From positions 1 to 42,651 of the forward strand of contig NZ_JAIOUP010000020.1 in assembly GCF_019931165.1 (NCBI RefSeq): 42,651 nucleotides of DNA, read 5' to 3'. The stretch's first letter is position 1, and every line of letters begins with the position of its first letter. Below are positions 1 to 8,844 of the stretch, piece after piece. The notes beneath the pieces were generated by a model. The model made no database searches. It was not told the origin of the DNA and saw only the letters and a program-made list of their open reading frames with translations. A program made the translations under genes and the position numbers. Origin of the DNA: Schnuerera sp. xch1 (lineage in GTDB: Bacteria > Bacillota > Clostridia > Tissierellales > Tepidimicrobiaceae).

Positions 1-6
1 TACTAA

Positions 7-44
7 AAAACAGGTCTTAGCGCTAGCGCTCTAAGACCTGTTTT
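7..44 (-). terminator. Terminator downstream of fabZ, probably bidirectional
   Basis: The arm AAAACAGGTCTTAG (7-20) is perfectly complementary to 31-44, around a 10-base loop that itself holds the palindrome AGCGCTAGCGCT. Read on the minus strand, after fabZ, the stem runs into TTTTTTAGTA. Read on the plus strand it runs into TTTTACTTTTTT. It can therefore stop transcripts from both sides. Confidence 0.85.
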
Positions 45-84
45 ACTTTTTTGGGCTTTTTATTTTGAAACAGCCCCCTCATTT

Positions 85-516
85 TTATTCTATTGCAAAC
101 AAAAATTCTCCTTCTGTTGCTAAATCATTATCTACAAATGCTTTGCCTTCTCCTATTCCTATTGGTCCTCTTATCTTTATTATTTCTACTTCCATTCTTA
201 ATATGTCACCTGGGATTATCTTTTTCTTGAACCGGGCCTTATTTATTCCTGCAAAATAAGGAACTTTTCCCTTATATTTATCTTCAGACAATAAAATTAC
301 AGCACCTACTTGAGCCATAGCCTCGATGGTTAAAACCCCAGGCATTATAGGCATTTCTGGGAAATGTCCCTGAAAGAAAGGTTCATTAATGGTAATGTTT
401 TTATATCCCACTCCTTTTTTTCCAGACGAAAGTATTTTTACATTATCAACCAATAAAAATGGGTACCTATGGGGGATGATTTTTAGTATATCGTTAATAT
501 CTAGGCCTTTAGTCAT
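85..516 (-). CDS. fabZ: 3-hydroxyacyl-ACP dehydratase FabZ
   Basis: This cytosolic hot-dog-fold enzyme dehydrates (3R)-hydroxyacyl-ACP to trans-2-enoyl-ACP in each elongation cycle of type II fatty-acid synthesis. The 143-residue length is normal for the family. The HRYPFLLVD motif is near residue 16. The active-site His51 lies in [11 protein letters not shown] and Glu65 in IEAMAQ. A GAGGTG ribosome site precedes the ATG. The gene diverges from the fabH operon across an intergenic region of about 200 bases holding a promoter for each side, and it is followed by a strong terminator. It supplies the dehydratase that the right-pointing operon lacks. The alternative FabA is unlikely, since FabA-specific features are absent. 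Confidence 0.96.
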   Translation of the reverse strand: MTKGLDINDILKIIPHRYPFLLVDNVKILSSGKKGVGYKNITINEPFFQGHFPEMPIMPGVLTIEAMAQVGAVILLSEDKYKGKVPYFAGINKARFKKKIIPGDILRMEVEIIKIRGPIGIGEGKAFVDNDLATEGEFLFAIE

Positions 517-538
517 ATATTCACCTCATATTTTCCGT

Positions 539-567
539 ATTATTCCAAATAGTTGACCATTTAACAA
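539..567 (-). promoter_or_regulatory. Promoter of fabZ
   Basis: On the minus strand, TTGTTA (567-562) and AATAAT (544-539) are separated by exactly 17 bases, a reasonable sigma-A promoter. It shares its spacer with the palindrome at 547-562 and overlaps the opposing fabH promoter. Confidence 0.6.
547..562. promoter_or_regulatory. Imperfect palindrome, possible shared fab operator
   Basis: AAATAGTTGACCATTT pairs at 6 of 8 positions with its own reverse complement. It fills the spacer of the fabZ promoter and covers the -35 box of the fabH promoter, so one bound repressor could control both. The overlapping stretch GTTGACCATTTAAC loosely recalls a FabT box (TTGAnnATCAAA). No fabT or fapR gene lies in the window, so the regulator is unknown. 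Confidence 0.35.
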
Positions 568-581
568 AAATAATGTATACT
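553..581 (+). promoter_or_regulatory. Promoter of the fabHKDG-acpP-fabF operon
   Basis: TTGACC (553-558), a 17-base spacer and TATACT (576-581) form a near-consensus sigma-A promoter. Transcription would begin near 588, giving a leader of about 125 bases before the TTG start of fabH. Confidence 0.75.
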
Positions 582-715
582 TATTCTTAAGTTTTTGTTA
601 TTCATATATAATAATACAGAAGCCAAAACTTTTTGGCAACTAATTTTTATCAATTTTTTAGGAGGTGATAAAAACAATACAAGACTCCAATATTAATTTT
701 TACGGAGGTGCAAAA

Positions 716-1711
716 TTGAATAATATATATTCAATAGGAATAACTGGCATAGGTAGTTATATACCAGAAAAAATTGTAACCAATAAGGACTTAACTAAGA
801 TAGTAGATACATCCGATAAATGGATAGTTGAAAGAACAGGAATAAAAGAAAGAAGAATTACTGATGATCAAACCTCCACATCTGATATTGCTACAATAGC
901 AGCAAAAAATGCTTTAAAAGATGGGGAAATTTTACCGGAAGAATTAGATTTAATATTAGTAGCAACTGTAACTCCTGATATGGCTTTTCCCTCTACAGCA
1001 TGCATTGTACAAGATAATATAGGAGCAGTAAATGCAGCAGCTTTTGACATATCTGTAGGATGTTCAGGATTTATATATGGACTGTCCGTGGGTTCAAATT
1101 TTATAAAAGCAGGAGCTTACAAGAAAGTATTAGTAATTGGAGCAGAAACGCTCTCAAAGATTGTTAATTGGGAGGACAGAAATACTTGTATCCTGTTTGG
1201 AGACGGAGCAGGAGCATGTGTGCTTGAAAGGTGTAAAGAAGGATCAGGATTTCTTTCTTTTGATTTAGGATCAGATGGAAGTGATGGTCATTTATTGACT
1301 CAACCAGCTGGTGGCTCGAGACTACCTGCAAGTTATGAGACTGTATCAAATAACCTTCACACTATAAAGATGGATGGAAGAGAAGTGTTTAAGTTTGCTG
1401 TAAGAATAATGGAAAAAACATCAATAGAAGTATTGAATAAAGCTAATCTTTCCTTAGGAGAAATTGACTTTCTTGTTCCACATCAAGCTAATATTAGAAT
1501 TATTCAATCAGCAAGAAAGAAGCTTAAGTTAACAGAGGATAAGGTCTATGTAAATTTAGATAAATACGGGAATTTATCATCTGCATCTATACCGGTTGCA
1601 TTAGATGAAGCCTATAGAAAAGGGTTATTAAAGAATGGAAAAGTAATTTTATTAGTAGCTTTTGGTGCTGGTTTAACTTGGGGTTCAACGTTATTAAAAT
1701 GGAACAAGTAG
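716..1711 (+). CDS. fabH: 3-oxoacyl-ACP synthase III (FabH)
   Basis: FabH condenses an acyl-CoA primer with malonyl-ACP and so starts fatty-acid synthesis. The thiolase-fold triad is visible: Cys116 in SVGCSGF, His256 in VPHQAN and Asn286 in GNLSSAS. I chose the TTG at 716, which has GGAGG at 704-708 seven bases upstream and gives the usual 331 residues. An in-frame GTG at 665 would add 17 residues, but its AGGAG touches the start codon directly. This is the first gene of the operon, and fabK follows after 12 bases. FabH primer choice sets the branched or straight character of the lipids, but the sequence alone does not tell which. Confidence 0.95.
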   Translation: MNNIYSIGITGIGSYIPEKIVTNKDLTKIVDTSDKWIVERTGIKERRITDDQTSTSDIATIAAKNALKDGEILPEELDLILVATVTPDMAFPSTACIVQDNIGAVNAAAFDISVGCSGFIYGLSVGSNFIKAGAYKKVLVIGAETLSKIVNWEDRNTCILFGDGAGACVLERCKEGSGFLSFDLGSDGSDGHLLTQPAGGSRLPASYETVSNNLHTIKMDGREVFKFAVRIMEKTSIEVLNKANLSLGEIDFLVPHQANIRIIQSARKKLKLTEDKVYVNLDKYGNLSSASIPVALDEAYRKGLLKNGKVILLVAFGAGLTWGSTLLKWNK

Positions 1712-1723
1712 GAGGGATTAAAT

Positions 1724-2683
1724 ATGTTTGATACAAGAATATGTAAGTTACTGGACATTAAATACCCTATTCTACAAGGTGGTATGGCATGGGTAGCTAC
1801 TCATGAATTAGCAGTTGCAGTTTCTGAAGCTGGTGGACTAGGAATTATTGCAGCAGGAAATGCACCATCAGAAGTTATAAGAGAAGAAATACGTAATTTT
1901 AAGAAACTTAGCATTAAGCCTTTTGGGGTAAATATAATGTTGAAGTCACCTTTTGCTGAGGATATAGTAGGTATGATTTGTGAAGAAGAGGTTCCTGTCG
2001 TGACTACAGGTGCAGGAAACCCAGGCAAATATATTAGTAAGTTTAAAGAACACGGAATAAAAGTAATACCTGTAGTACCTACTGTGTCTTTAGCAAAGAG
2101 ATTAGAGCGGATAGGCGTGGATGCTGTAATAGTAGAAGGAACAGAAGCTGGCGGTCATATTGGGGAATTGACCACTATGGCTTTGGTTCCACAGGTAGTT
2201 GATGCAATTAATATTCCTGTAATTGCTGCAGGAGGTATTGCGGACGGTAGAGGATTCATAGCTGCAATATCATTAGGAGCTGAAGGAATACAAATGGGAA
2301 CTAGATTTGTATGTTCGACAGAGTGTACAGTCCATGATAATTTTAAAGAAATGATCATTAAATCAAAGGATAGGGATGCTATAGTTACTGGTAGAAGCAC
2401 AGGATATCCAGTAAGGGTACTGAAAAACAAATTTACTAAAGAGTATATGGAATTAGAGAAAAAAGGTGCTCCTTTTGAAGTTTTAGAAGAACTAGGATCT
2501 GGGAGGCTAAGGCTTGCAGTAAGAGAAGGAAATATCTCTAAAGGTTCTGTTATGGCTGGTCAGATAGCAGGTCTTATTGATGATGTAAAACCTTGTGAAG
2601 ATATTATTCAGGATATGATTAAAACTGCAAAGATTCAAGTGGATAATTTAACCTCTATTAAAGGGGGTGAGTCCAATGAGTAA
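1724..2683 (+). CDS. fabK: Enoyl-ACP reductase II (FabK), flavoprotein
   Basis: FabK is an FMN-dependent TIM-barrel enzyme that reduces enoyl-ACP with NAD(P)H, completing each elongation round. It replaces FabI in many clostridia and streptococci. The 319 residues begin with the family pattern YPILQGGMAW. EGTEAGGHIGE holds the proposed catalytic His145. AAGGIADGRG and GAEGIQMGTRF are phosphate- and FMN-binding loops of the 2-nitropropane dioxygenase-like fold. GGAGGG precedes the ATG. The stop overlaps the start of fabD (ATGAGTAA), implying translational coupling. A plain nitronate monooxygenase is the only alternative, and its place inside a fab operon makes FabK much more likely. FabK enzymes are generally insensitive to triclosan. 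Confidence 0.95.
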   Translation: MFDTRICKLLDIKYPILQGGMAWVATHELAVAVSEAGGLGIIAAGNAPSEVIREEIRNFKKLSIKPFGVNIMLKSPFAEDIVGMICEEEVPVVTTGAGNPGKYISKFKEHGIKVIPVVPTVSLAKRLERIGVDAVIVEGTEAGGHIGELTTMALVPQVVDAINIPVIAAGGIADGRGFIAAISLGAEGIQMGTRFVCSTECTVHDNFKEMIIKSKDRDAIVTGRSTGYPVRVLKNKFTKEYMELEKKGAPFEVLEELGSGRLRLAVREGNISKGSVMAGQIAGLIDDVKPCEDIIQDMIKTAKIQVDNLTSIKGGESNE

Positions 2684-3635
2684 AATAGCATTTATTTTTC
2701 CTGGGCAAGGTGCACAATATGTTGGAATGGGTAAAGATTTTTATGATACTTTCTCTGAATCAAAATTAGTATTTGAAGAGGCAAATGATTCACTGAACAT
2801 GAATTTAAAGGAACTTTGTTTCGAAGGAGAAACTGAGGAATTGATAAAAACTGAAAATACCCAGCCAGCCATACTTGCAACTAGTATAGCAATGATGAGG
2901 GTTTTAGAAAAAGAGGGCATAGACTGTGATTATACGGCAGGCCTGAGTCTAGGCGAGTATACTGCCTTAGTTAAGTCCGGTGGAATTGAATTTAGTGATG
3001 CTTTAAGGCTCGTGAAAATTAGGGGAAGACTTATGCAAGAGACAGTTCCGCAAGGGAAAGGTGGTATGGCAGCTATATTAGGGTTAAGTAGAGATAAAGT
3101 GTTAGAGGCTATAAAAGGGCTTACTAACCATAATATAGTAGAAGTAGCAAATTATAACTCTCCAGGACAAATAGTTATTTCAGGAGAAAAAGAAGGAGTA
3201 GAATTAACCTGTAATAGAGCATTAGAACTTGGTGCAAAAAAAGCTGTAATGTTACCTGTTAGTGCACCATTTCATTCCAGCTTGTTAAGACCAGCGGGTG
3301 AAAAGCTAAAAGAAGAACTAGAAAAAGTAGCATTATTTGATTTAAAGAAAAATTTAGTATCCAATGTGGATGCAAAACCTGTAGTGAAAAAAGAAGAAAT
3401 AAAAGAAGAACTAGTTAATCAAGTTAGTCGTTCAGTATTGTGGCAAGATAGCGTAGAATTTCTAATAAATGAAGATGTAGATACATTTGTAGAAATAGGT
3501 CCGGGAAAAAGTCTTACAAAATTTGTTAAGAAAATTAGCAAATCTATGAATAAAAGTGTCAACACTTATTATGTTAATAACATAGAAACCTTCAAAAATA
3601 CGGTAAATTCTCTTAAAGAGGAGGTGGCAAATTGA
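2676..3635 (+). CDS. fabD: Malonyl-CoA:ACP transacylase (FabD)
   Basis: FabD moves malonyl from CoA to the ACP phosphopantetheine arm. The sequence opens with IAFIFPGQGAQ. The nucleophile Ser91 sits in GLSLGEYTAL and His200 in APFHSS. The elbow has Leu where the family usually has His (GHSxGE). The start at ATG 2676 has AAGGGGGTGA five bases upstream; an in-frame GTG at 2667 lies inside that ribosome site and is unlikely. The gene overlaps fabK by 8 bases and fabG by 4. Its length of 319 residues is typical. Confidence 0.95.
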   Translation: MSKIAFIFPGQGAQYVGMGKDFYDTFSESKLVFEEANDSLNMNLKELCFEGETEELIKTENTQPAILATSIAMMRVLEKEGIDCDYTAGLSLGEYTALVKSGGIEFSDALRLVKIRGRLMQETVPQGKGGMAAILGLSRDKVLEAIKGLTNHNIVEVANYNSPGQIVISGEKEGVELTCNRALELGAKKAVMLPVSAPFHSSLLRPAGEKLKEELEKVALFDLKKNLVSNVDAKPVVKKEEIKEELVNQVSRSVLWQDSVEFLINEDVDTFVEIGPGKSLTKFVKKISKSMNKSVNTYYVNNIETFKNTVNSLKEEVAN

Positions 3636-4375
3636 GTCTAACAAATAAAAATGCTTTAGTGACTGGTGGTTCAAGAGGTATAGGTAGAGAAATTGCAATA
3701 AAACTTTCTGAAAATGGAGTAAATGTAGCAATTAGCTATATCCATAATATACAAAAAGCTCAGGAAGTTGTAAATGAAATTGAAAAAAATGGAGTAAAAG
3801 GAATGTCTATAAAAGCTGATGTTTCCAAAGAAGAAGATGTTGCTAAGATGTTAGAAGTAGCCAAGGATAAATTAGGAGACATCGACATATTAGTCAATAA
3901 TGCAGGAATAACAAAAGATAATTTAATCATGCGAATGAAAACTAAAGAATGGGATGAAGTGATCAATACTAATTTAAGAGGCACTTATCTTTGCACAAAA
4001 TCCATTATTAGAGGTATGATGAAAAAAAGATATGGAAAGATTATAAATATAGCATCTGTAGCAGGAGTTGCAGGAAATTTTGGGCAGGGAAATTATAGTG
4101 CATCTAAGGCTGGCGTTATTGGATTTACAAAATCTATGGCAAAAGAATTAGCAAGTAGAGGCATAAATGTAAATGCAGTAGCACCTGGTCTTATAGAAAC
4201 AGATATGACTAAAAAATTAAAGGAAGATATCAAAGATTCACTGGTTAAAAATATTCCCATGGGCAGATTGGGGACTCCCCATGAGATAGCGAACATAGTA
4301 GTATTTTTAGCTAGTGAAAAATCAGATTATATTACAGGGCAAGTTATAAATGTAGATGGTGGAATGATAATGTAA
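3632..4375 (+). CDS. fabG: 3-oxoacyl-ACP reductase (FabG)
   Basis: FabG is an NADPH-dependent short-chain dehydrogenase that reduces 3-oxoacyl-ACP. The Rossmann motif TGGSRGIG (11-18), NNAG near 89-92 and the catalytic set Ser142, Tyr155 and Lys159 (YSASK) are all present. The 247-residue length is standard. The TTG start is supported by AGGAGG seven bases upstream, and it overlaps the fabD stop in ATTGA, so translation is probably coupled. SDR proteins are diverse, but the operon position between fabD and acpP makes the assignment firm. Confidence 0.95.
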   Translation: MSLTNKNALVTGGSRGIGREIAIKLSENGVNVAISYIHNIQKAQEVVNEIEKNGVKGMSIKADVSKEEDVAKMLEVAKDKLGDIDILVNNAGITKDNLIMRMKTKEWDEVINTNLRGTYLCTKSIIRGMMKKRYGKIINIASVAGVAGNFGQGNYSASKAGVIGFTKSMAKELASRGINVNAVAPGLIETDMTKKLKEDIKDSLVKNIPMGRLGTPHEIANIVVFLASEKSDYITGQVINVDGGMIM

Positions 4376-4390
4376 AGAGGAGGAATTAAG

Positions 4391-4627
4391 ATGACAAATT
4401 TTGAAAAAGTTAGAAATATAATAGGTGAGACATTAGAAATAGATGATGTAGAAAGTATTACTATGGAAACTTCAATAATGGATGATCTAGATGCAGATTC
4501 ATTAGATGCTGTAGAGATAATGATGGCTTTAGAAGATGAATTTAGCGTTGAGATTCCAGATGAGGATGCAGAAACATTTGAAAATATAGGAGACATCGTA
4601 AAATATGTTGAAACAAAAATTAAATAA
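4391..4627 (+). CDS. acpP: Acyl carrier protein
   Basis: This small acidic four-helix protein carries the growing acyl chain on 4'-phosphopantetheine. Ser37 in DADSLDAVE is the attachment site. The length is 78 residues, as is usual, with clear acidic bias, for example in the DEDAE stretch near the third helix. AGAGGAGGAATTAAG precedes the ATG. It sits between fabG and fabF, the common Gram-positive order, and is expected to be very highly translated. Confidence 0.97.
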   Translation: MTNFEKVRNIIGETLEIDDVESITMETSIMDDLDADSLDAVEIMMALEDEFSVEIPDEDAETFENIGDIVKYVETKIK

Positions 4628-4656
4628 TATTCTATTATAGTAGGGAGGGTATACAA

Positions 4657-5892
4657 TTGAAGAGAGTGGTTATAACTGGTTTAGGTGCTATTACACCCAT
4701 TGGAATTGGAAAAGATGAGTATTGGAATTCTCTACTAAAAGGTAAATCAGGTATAGGATATATTACTAGATTTGATACAGAAGGATTTGCTACAAAAATT
4801 GGAGCAGAGGTGAAGAATTTTTCACCAGAAAACTATATGGATAAGAAAGAATCAAGACGTATGGATAGATTTGCTCAGTATGCTGTTGCAGGAGCACATT
4901 TGGCACTAGAAGATGGAAAAATAAACTTGGAAAGTATGGACAAAGAAAGAATAGGAGTGATTATAGGTTCTGGCATAGGCGGTATGGAGACTCTGGAAAA
5001 GGAACATGCTAAATTATTACAAAAAGGTCCTAAAAGGGTAAGTCCATTATTTATCCCTATGATGATATCAAATATGGCTCCGGGACAGATTTCCATGAAA
5101 TATGGACTTAAAGGACCTAGCATGGCAATTACAACTGCTTGCGCATCTGGAACTCATGCTATAGGGGAATCCTTCAAGATGATACAAAGAGGTATTTCTG
5201 ATCTAATAATTACTGGAGGTAGTGAAGGAGCAATAACACCTGTTTCATTAGCAGGTTTTAATTCGATGAAGGCCCTATCTACAAGTAATGAAGAGCCGAC
5301 TAGAGCAAGTAGACCTTTTGATAAGAATAGAGATGGCTTTGTAATCGGAGAAGGATCAGGTATTTTAATAGTAGAGGAGCTCAACCATGCATTAAAAAGA
5401 GGAGCAACAATATATGCTGAAGTTATTGGATATGGAGCTACTTCTGATGCATATCATATAACAGCACCAGATCCAGAAGCCAAGGGAGCTAAAAAAGCTA
5501 TGGAATTAGCATTGAAAGATGGAAAAGTCGGTTCTAATGAAATAGATTATATTAATGCACATGGAACAAGCACTTATTACAATGATAAATTGGAGACTTT
5601 AGCTATAAAGAGCTTATTCAAAGAACATGCTTATAATATATCCATAAGTTCAACTAAGTCTATGACAGGCCATTTACTTGGGGCTGCTGGTGGAATAGAA
5701 ACTATAGCTACAGCATTAGCTATTAAAGAAGGAATAGTACCACCAACTATAAACTATGAAGTACCGGATGAAGAATGTGATTTAAATTATACTCCAAACA
5801 ATTTTATTAAGAAGGAACTCAAATATGGAATGTCAAATTCTTTAGGGTTTGGAGGTCACAACGCTACAATTCTTCTTAAACAATGGAAATAG
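4657..5892 (+). CDS. fabF: 3-oxoacyl-ACP synthase II (FabF)
   Basis: FabF is the elongating condensing enzyme. Cys162 in TTACASGTHA, His302 in NAHGTSTYYND and His339 in SMTGHLLGAAGG form the KAS I/II Cys-His-His triad. The 411-residue length is normal. The start is TTG 4657 after GGGAGGG. It closes the operon and is followed by a strong terminator at 5905-5934. No FabB paralogue is seen, so this may be the sole elongating synthase at this locus. Confidence 0.96.
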   Translation: MKRVVITGLGAITPIGIGKDEYWNSLLKGKSGIGYITRFDTEGFATKIGAEVKNFSPENYMDKKESRRMDRFAQYAVAGAHLALEDGKINLESMDKERIGVIIGSGIGGMETLEKEHAKLLQKGPKRVSPLFIPMMISNMAPGQISMKYGLKGPSMAITTACASGTHAIGESFKMIQRGISDLIITGGSEGAITPVSLAGFNSMKALSTSNEEPTRASRPFDKNRDGFVIGEGSGILIVEELNHALKRGATIYAEVIGYGATSDAYHITAPDPEAKGAKKAMELALKDGKVGSNEIDYINAHGTSTYYNDKLETLAIKSLFKEHAYNISISSTKSMTGHLLGAAGGIETIATALAIKEGIVPPTINYEVPDEECDLNYTPNNFIKKELKYGMSNSLGFGGHNATILLKQWK

Positions 5893-5904
5893 TTTTAAAT
5901 ATCT

Positions 5905-5934
5905 GAGCTTGAGGGAAATCCCTCAAGCTCTTTT
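5905..5934 (+). terminator. Terminator of the fab operon
   Basis: GAGCTTGAGGG (5905-5915) pairs perfectly with CCCTCAAGCTC (5920-5930) around AAAT and is followed by TTTT. Confidence 0.9.
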
Positions 5935-6015
5935 GCTGATTTAAAAGGTATAAAATACTATGTGTAAATTTATACTATGCTATACTTATAATAATAAAAT
6001 ATATGGAGTGATATT

Positions 6016-7350
6016 ATGACATTTAATATTCCAAATTATGTACAGCTAATAATTAAAAGGCTAGAAGAAAAAAAATACAAGGCGTATATAGTAGGTGGAA
6101 GTGTTAGAGATATGCTTTTAGGAAAGGAACCAACTGATTATGATATTGCAACAGATGCTCTTCCATATAAGATAGAAGATATTTTTAGTGATTTCAAAAC
6201 TGTAAGCATAGGTAAGAAATTTGGGACTATAATCGTATGCCAACAAGAAGGAGATGTGGAAATAACTACTTTCAGAAAGGAAGGTAGTTATTTTGATGGT
6301 AGAAGGCCTGAATGGATATCTTTTTCTTCCCATATTGAAGATGACTTAAGTCGTAGAGATTTTACAATAAATGCAATGGCATATAATAGTAAAAAAGGGA
6401 TAATAGATCCTTTTGATGGGAAAATGGACTTAAACAGAAAAATAATAAAGGCCGTAGGAAATCCAGATAAAAGATTTGATGAAGATTATCTTAGAATATT
6501 AAGAGCAGTTAGATTTTCTACTCAACTTAGATTTGATATAGAAAAAAATACTTTTAATGCTGCTAAAAAATATTGTCAAAATGTATCAAAAGTTAGTATG
6601 CAAAGGGTTACGGATGAGTTTTTTAAAATCATTTTAAGCAAAGAGCCTTCTATTGGTATTCGCCTGTTGGAGAAAATTGGACTACTAAAAATAATTTTAC
6701 CAGAAATTATACCGGCAATAGGATTTGAACAAAGGAATCCTCATCATGAAATGGATGTATATAACCATATATTATGTGTTTTGGACAGTACACCTTCAAT
6801 TTTACAGGTAAGATTAGCGGCACTTTTTCATGACATAGCTAAACCTCATACTTTAACCGTAGATGAAGATGGAATTGGTCATTTTTATGGTCACAATAAG
6901 TTGGGCGTTGACATAGCAACAGAGGTATTGAAAAGGTTTAAAATTTCTAGCGAACTAAGAGAAAAGGTATGTAAATTGATTGAGGAACATATGAATCATC
7001 ATGCTAATTTTAAAGAAAAAGGACTTAAGAGACTTATCAGGAAATTAGGAGAGGATGAAGTATTTAATTTAATCGCACTTCAAAAAGCGGATATTAGATG
7101 CTCGAATAAAGAAGCAACTATTAATTTTATAATAGAAAGAGAAAATAAGATAAGAGAAATACTAACAAATAGAGAAGTATATGAAGTTTTCCAATTAGAT
7201 ATTAATGGTAGAGATTTACTTGATTTAGGTTTTAAACAAGGGCCTATAATTGGAGAGATATTGGAGTATCTGTTAACAAAAGTAATGGAAAACTCAGAAC
7301 TTAATGATAAGGAAATATTAAAAAGTATGGCATTGAAGAAATTTTATTAA
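6016..7350 (+). CDS. cca: tRNA nucleotidyltransferase (CCA-adding type) with HD domain
   Basis: This enzyme completes or repairs the CCA end of tRNAs. The class II nucleotidyltransferase head has GGSVRDMLLG (27-36) and the metal-binding pair Asp41 and Asp43 in TDYDIATDA. A second motif, RRDFTINAMAY, follows near 117. An HD domain with HDIAKP near residue 272 lies in the C-terminal half, as in several bacterial enzymes that also carry phosphohydrolase activity. GGAGTG precedes the ATG. The gene stands alone between terminated transcripts. Since the tRNA-Leu in this window already encodes CCA, repair may be a main task here. A poly(A) polymerase is possible but less likely given the HD domain. 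Confidence 0.88.
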   Translation: MTFNIPNYVQLIIKRLEEKKYKAYIVGGSVRDMLLGKEPTDYDIATDALPYKIEDIFSDFKTVSIGKKFGTIIVCQQEGDVEITTFRKEGSYFDGRRPEWISFSSHIEDDLSRRDFTINAMAYNSKKGIIDPFDGKMDLNRKIIKAVGNPDKRFDEDYLRILRAVRFSTQLRFDIEKNTFNAAKKYCQNVSKVSMQRVTDEFFKIILSKEPSIGIRLLEKIGLLKIILPEIIPAIGFEQRNPHHEMDVYNHILCVLDSTPSILQVRLAALFHDIAKPHTLTVDEDGIGHFYGHNKLGVDIATEVLKRFKISSELREKVCKLIEEHMNHHANFKEKGLKRLIRKLGEDEVFNLIALQKADIRCSNKEATINFIIERENKIREILTNREVYEVFQLDINGRDLLDLGFKQGPIIGEILEYLLTKVMENSELNDKEILKSMALKKFY

Positions 7351-7413
7351 TAGATTTTTAAGATCTTTATAATGCCATGGATTCTTTTTTGGTTGTCAAT
7401 TATTTACTGCTCA

Positions 7414-7442
7414 TTGTGAATTATTAACGATTGTGTTATTAT
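7414..7442 (+). promoter_or_regulatory. Probable promoter of glmM
   Basis: TTGTGA (7414-7419), 17 bases and TATTAT (7437-7442) match sigma-A spacing. It lies 37 bases upstream of the ATG at 7479. Confidence 0.5.
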
Positions 7443-7478
7443 AAAAATATTATAGTTCGAATTAGGAGGCTGATAAGT

Positions 7479-8822
7479 ATGGGAAAATTATTCGGTACAG
7501 ATGGAATAAGAGGGATAGCAAATAAGGATTTAACTCCAGAATTAGCATATAAGGTTGGAAGAGCTGGAGCTTATATATTATCTAAAGGTAAAAAAGGGAA
7601 GATAATTGTTGGTAAAGATACTAGAAAGTCAGGGGATATGTTAGAAGCTGCATTGACAGCAGGAATTTGTTCTACTGGATTAGATGTGATATCCTTAGGA
7701 ATTATTCCAACACCAGCAGTAGCATTTTTAACTAAGAAATATGATGCTTTAGCAGGTGTAGTTATATCGGCATCTCATAATCCGATAGAATACAATGGAA
7801 TTAAATTTTTTAATGAAAATGGATTCAAATTAAATGACGACATTGAAGGAAAAATTGAAAATTTAATTTTAAAAGATAAAGAGATATCATTAAGACCCCT
7901 AAAAGGGGATATAGGTAAAACAATTATTGACAATGAGGCATCTGAGTACTATATGAATCATTTAAAATCCACGATAGAAGGGGATTTTAAAGGTATTAAA
8001 ATAGCTATAGATTGCGGAAATGGAGCTGTATACAACATAGCACCACAATTACTTAAAAAATTAAATGGTGATGTAATTGTTATAAATAATAACCCAAATG
8101 GAGTGAATATAAATGTTGAATGTGGTTCAACTAATCCTTCAATGATTCAGTCATTAGTGTTAGAAACAAAAGCTGATATTGGATTATCGTTTGATGGAGA
8201 TGCAGATAGGTTAATTGCTGTTGATGAAAAGGGAAATATAATTGATGGGGATCATATATTAGCTATTTGTGGAACTTACTTAAACGAAAATCAAAAACTT
8301 AACAACAATACGATAGTAGGAACTGTAATGACCAATATGGGGCTTGATGTATATCTAAAAAATAAAAACATGAATATTGTTAAAACAGCTGTTGGTGATA
8401 GATATGTAATAGAAGAAATGCTTAATAACGAATATGTATTAGGTGGAGAGCAATCTGGACATATCATATTTTTAGAGCATAATACAACAGGAGATGGATT
8501 ATTAACAGCATTACAATTGATAGATGTAATGAAGAAAGTGGGTAAGAAAGCATCTGAACTAAATAATATAATTACAAGCTTTCCTCAGGTATTAGTAAAT
8601 GCAAAGGTGAAGAATGAATTAAAGAATTCATACCTTGAAAATGAAGAGATAAAATCAGAAATAGAAAAAATTGAAGATATGTTTCATGGAGAGGGTAGAG
8701 TAGTGATAAGGCCTTCTGGAACCGAACCTCTTGTTAGGGTCATGATTGAGGGTAAGGATGGTGAAAAAATAGAAAAAATAGCTAAAAATTTAGCTAAGTT
8801 TATAGAAGATAGGATAGGATAA
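7479..8822 (+). CDS. glmM: Phosphoglucosamine mutase (GlmM)
   Basis: GlmM converts glucosamine-6-phosphate to glucosamine-1-phosphate, a step to UDP-GlcNAc and so to peptidoglycan. Seen are the start MGKLFGTDGIRG, the phosphoserine Ser99 in SASHNP, the metal loop DGDADR, the sugar-binding GGEQSGH and the C-terminal phosphate site RPSGTEP. The length is 447 residues. The ATG at 7479 has AGGAGG about ten bases upstream. An in-frame upstream start at 7431 would overlap the likely promoter and is rejected. degV follows after 22 bases and may be cotranscribed. Confidence 0.95.
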   Translation: MGKLFGTDGIRGIANKDLTPELAYKVGRAGAYILSKGKKGKIIVGKDTRKSGDMLEAALTAGICSTGLDVISLGIIPTPAVAFLTKKYDALAGVVISASHNPIEYNGIKFFNENGFKLNDDIEGKIENLILKDKEISLRPLKGDIGKTIIDNEASEYYMNHLKSTIEGDFKGIKIAIDCGNGAVYNIAPQLLKKLNGDVIVINNNPNGVNINVECGSTNPSMIQSLVLETKADIGLSFDGDADRLIAVDEKGNIIDGDHILAICGTYLNENQKLNNNTIVGTVMTNMGLDVYLKNKNMNIVKTAVGDRYVIEEMLNNEYVLGGEQSGHIIFLEHNTTGDGLLTALQLIDVMKKVGKKASELNNIITSFPQVLVNAKVKNELKNSYLENEEIKSEIEKIEDMFHGEGRVVIRPSGTEPLVRVMIEGKDGEKIEKIAKNLAKFIEDRIG

Positions 8823-8844
8823 CAATAGAAATTGAGGTGATCTG

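Noticed and set aside
665-715. Upstream GTG start of fabH adding 17 residues
   Set aside because: Its ribosome site touches the start codon; TTG 716 has GGAGG at ideal spacing and gives the usual FabH N-terminus.
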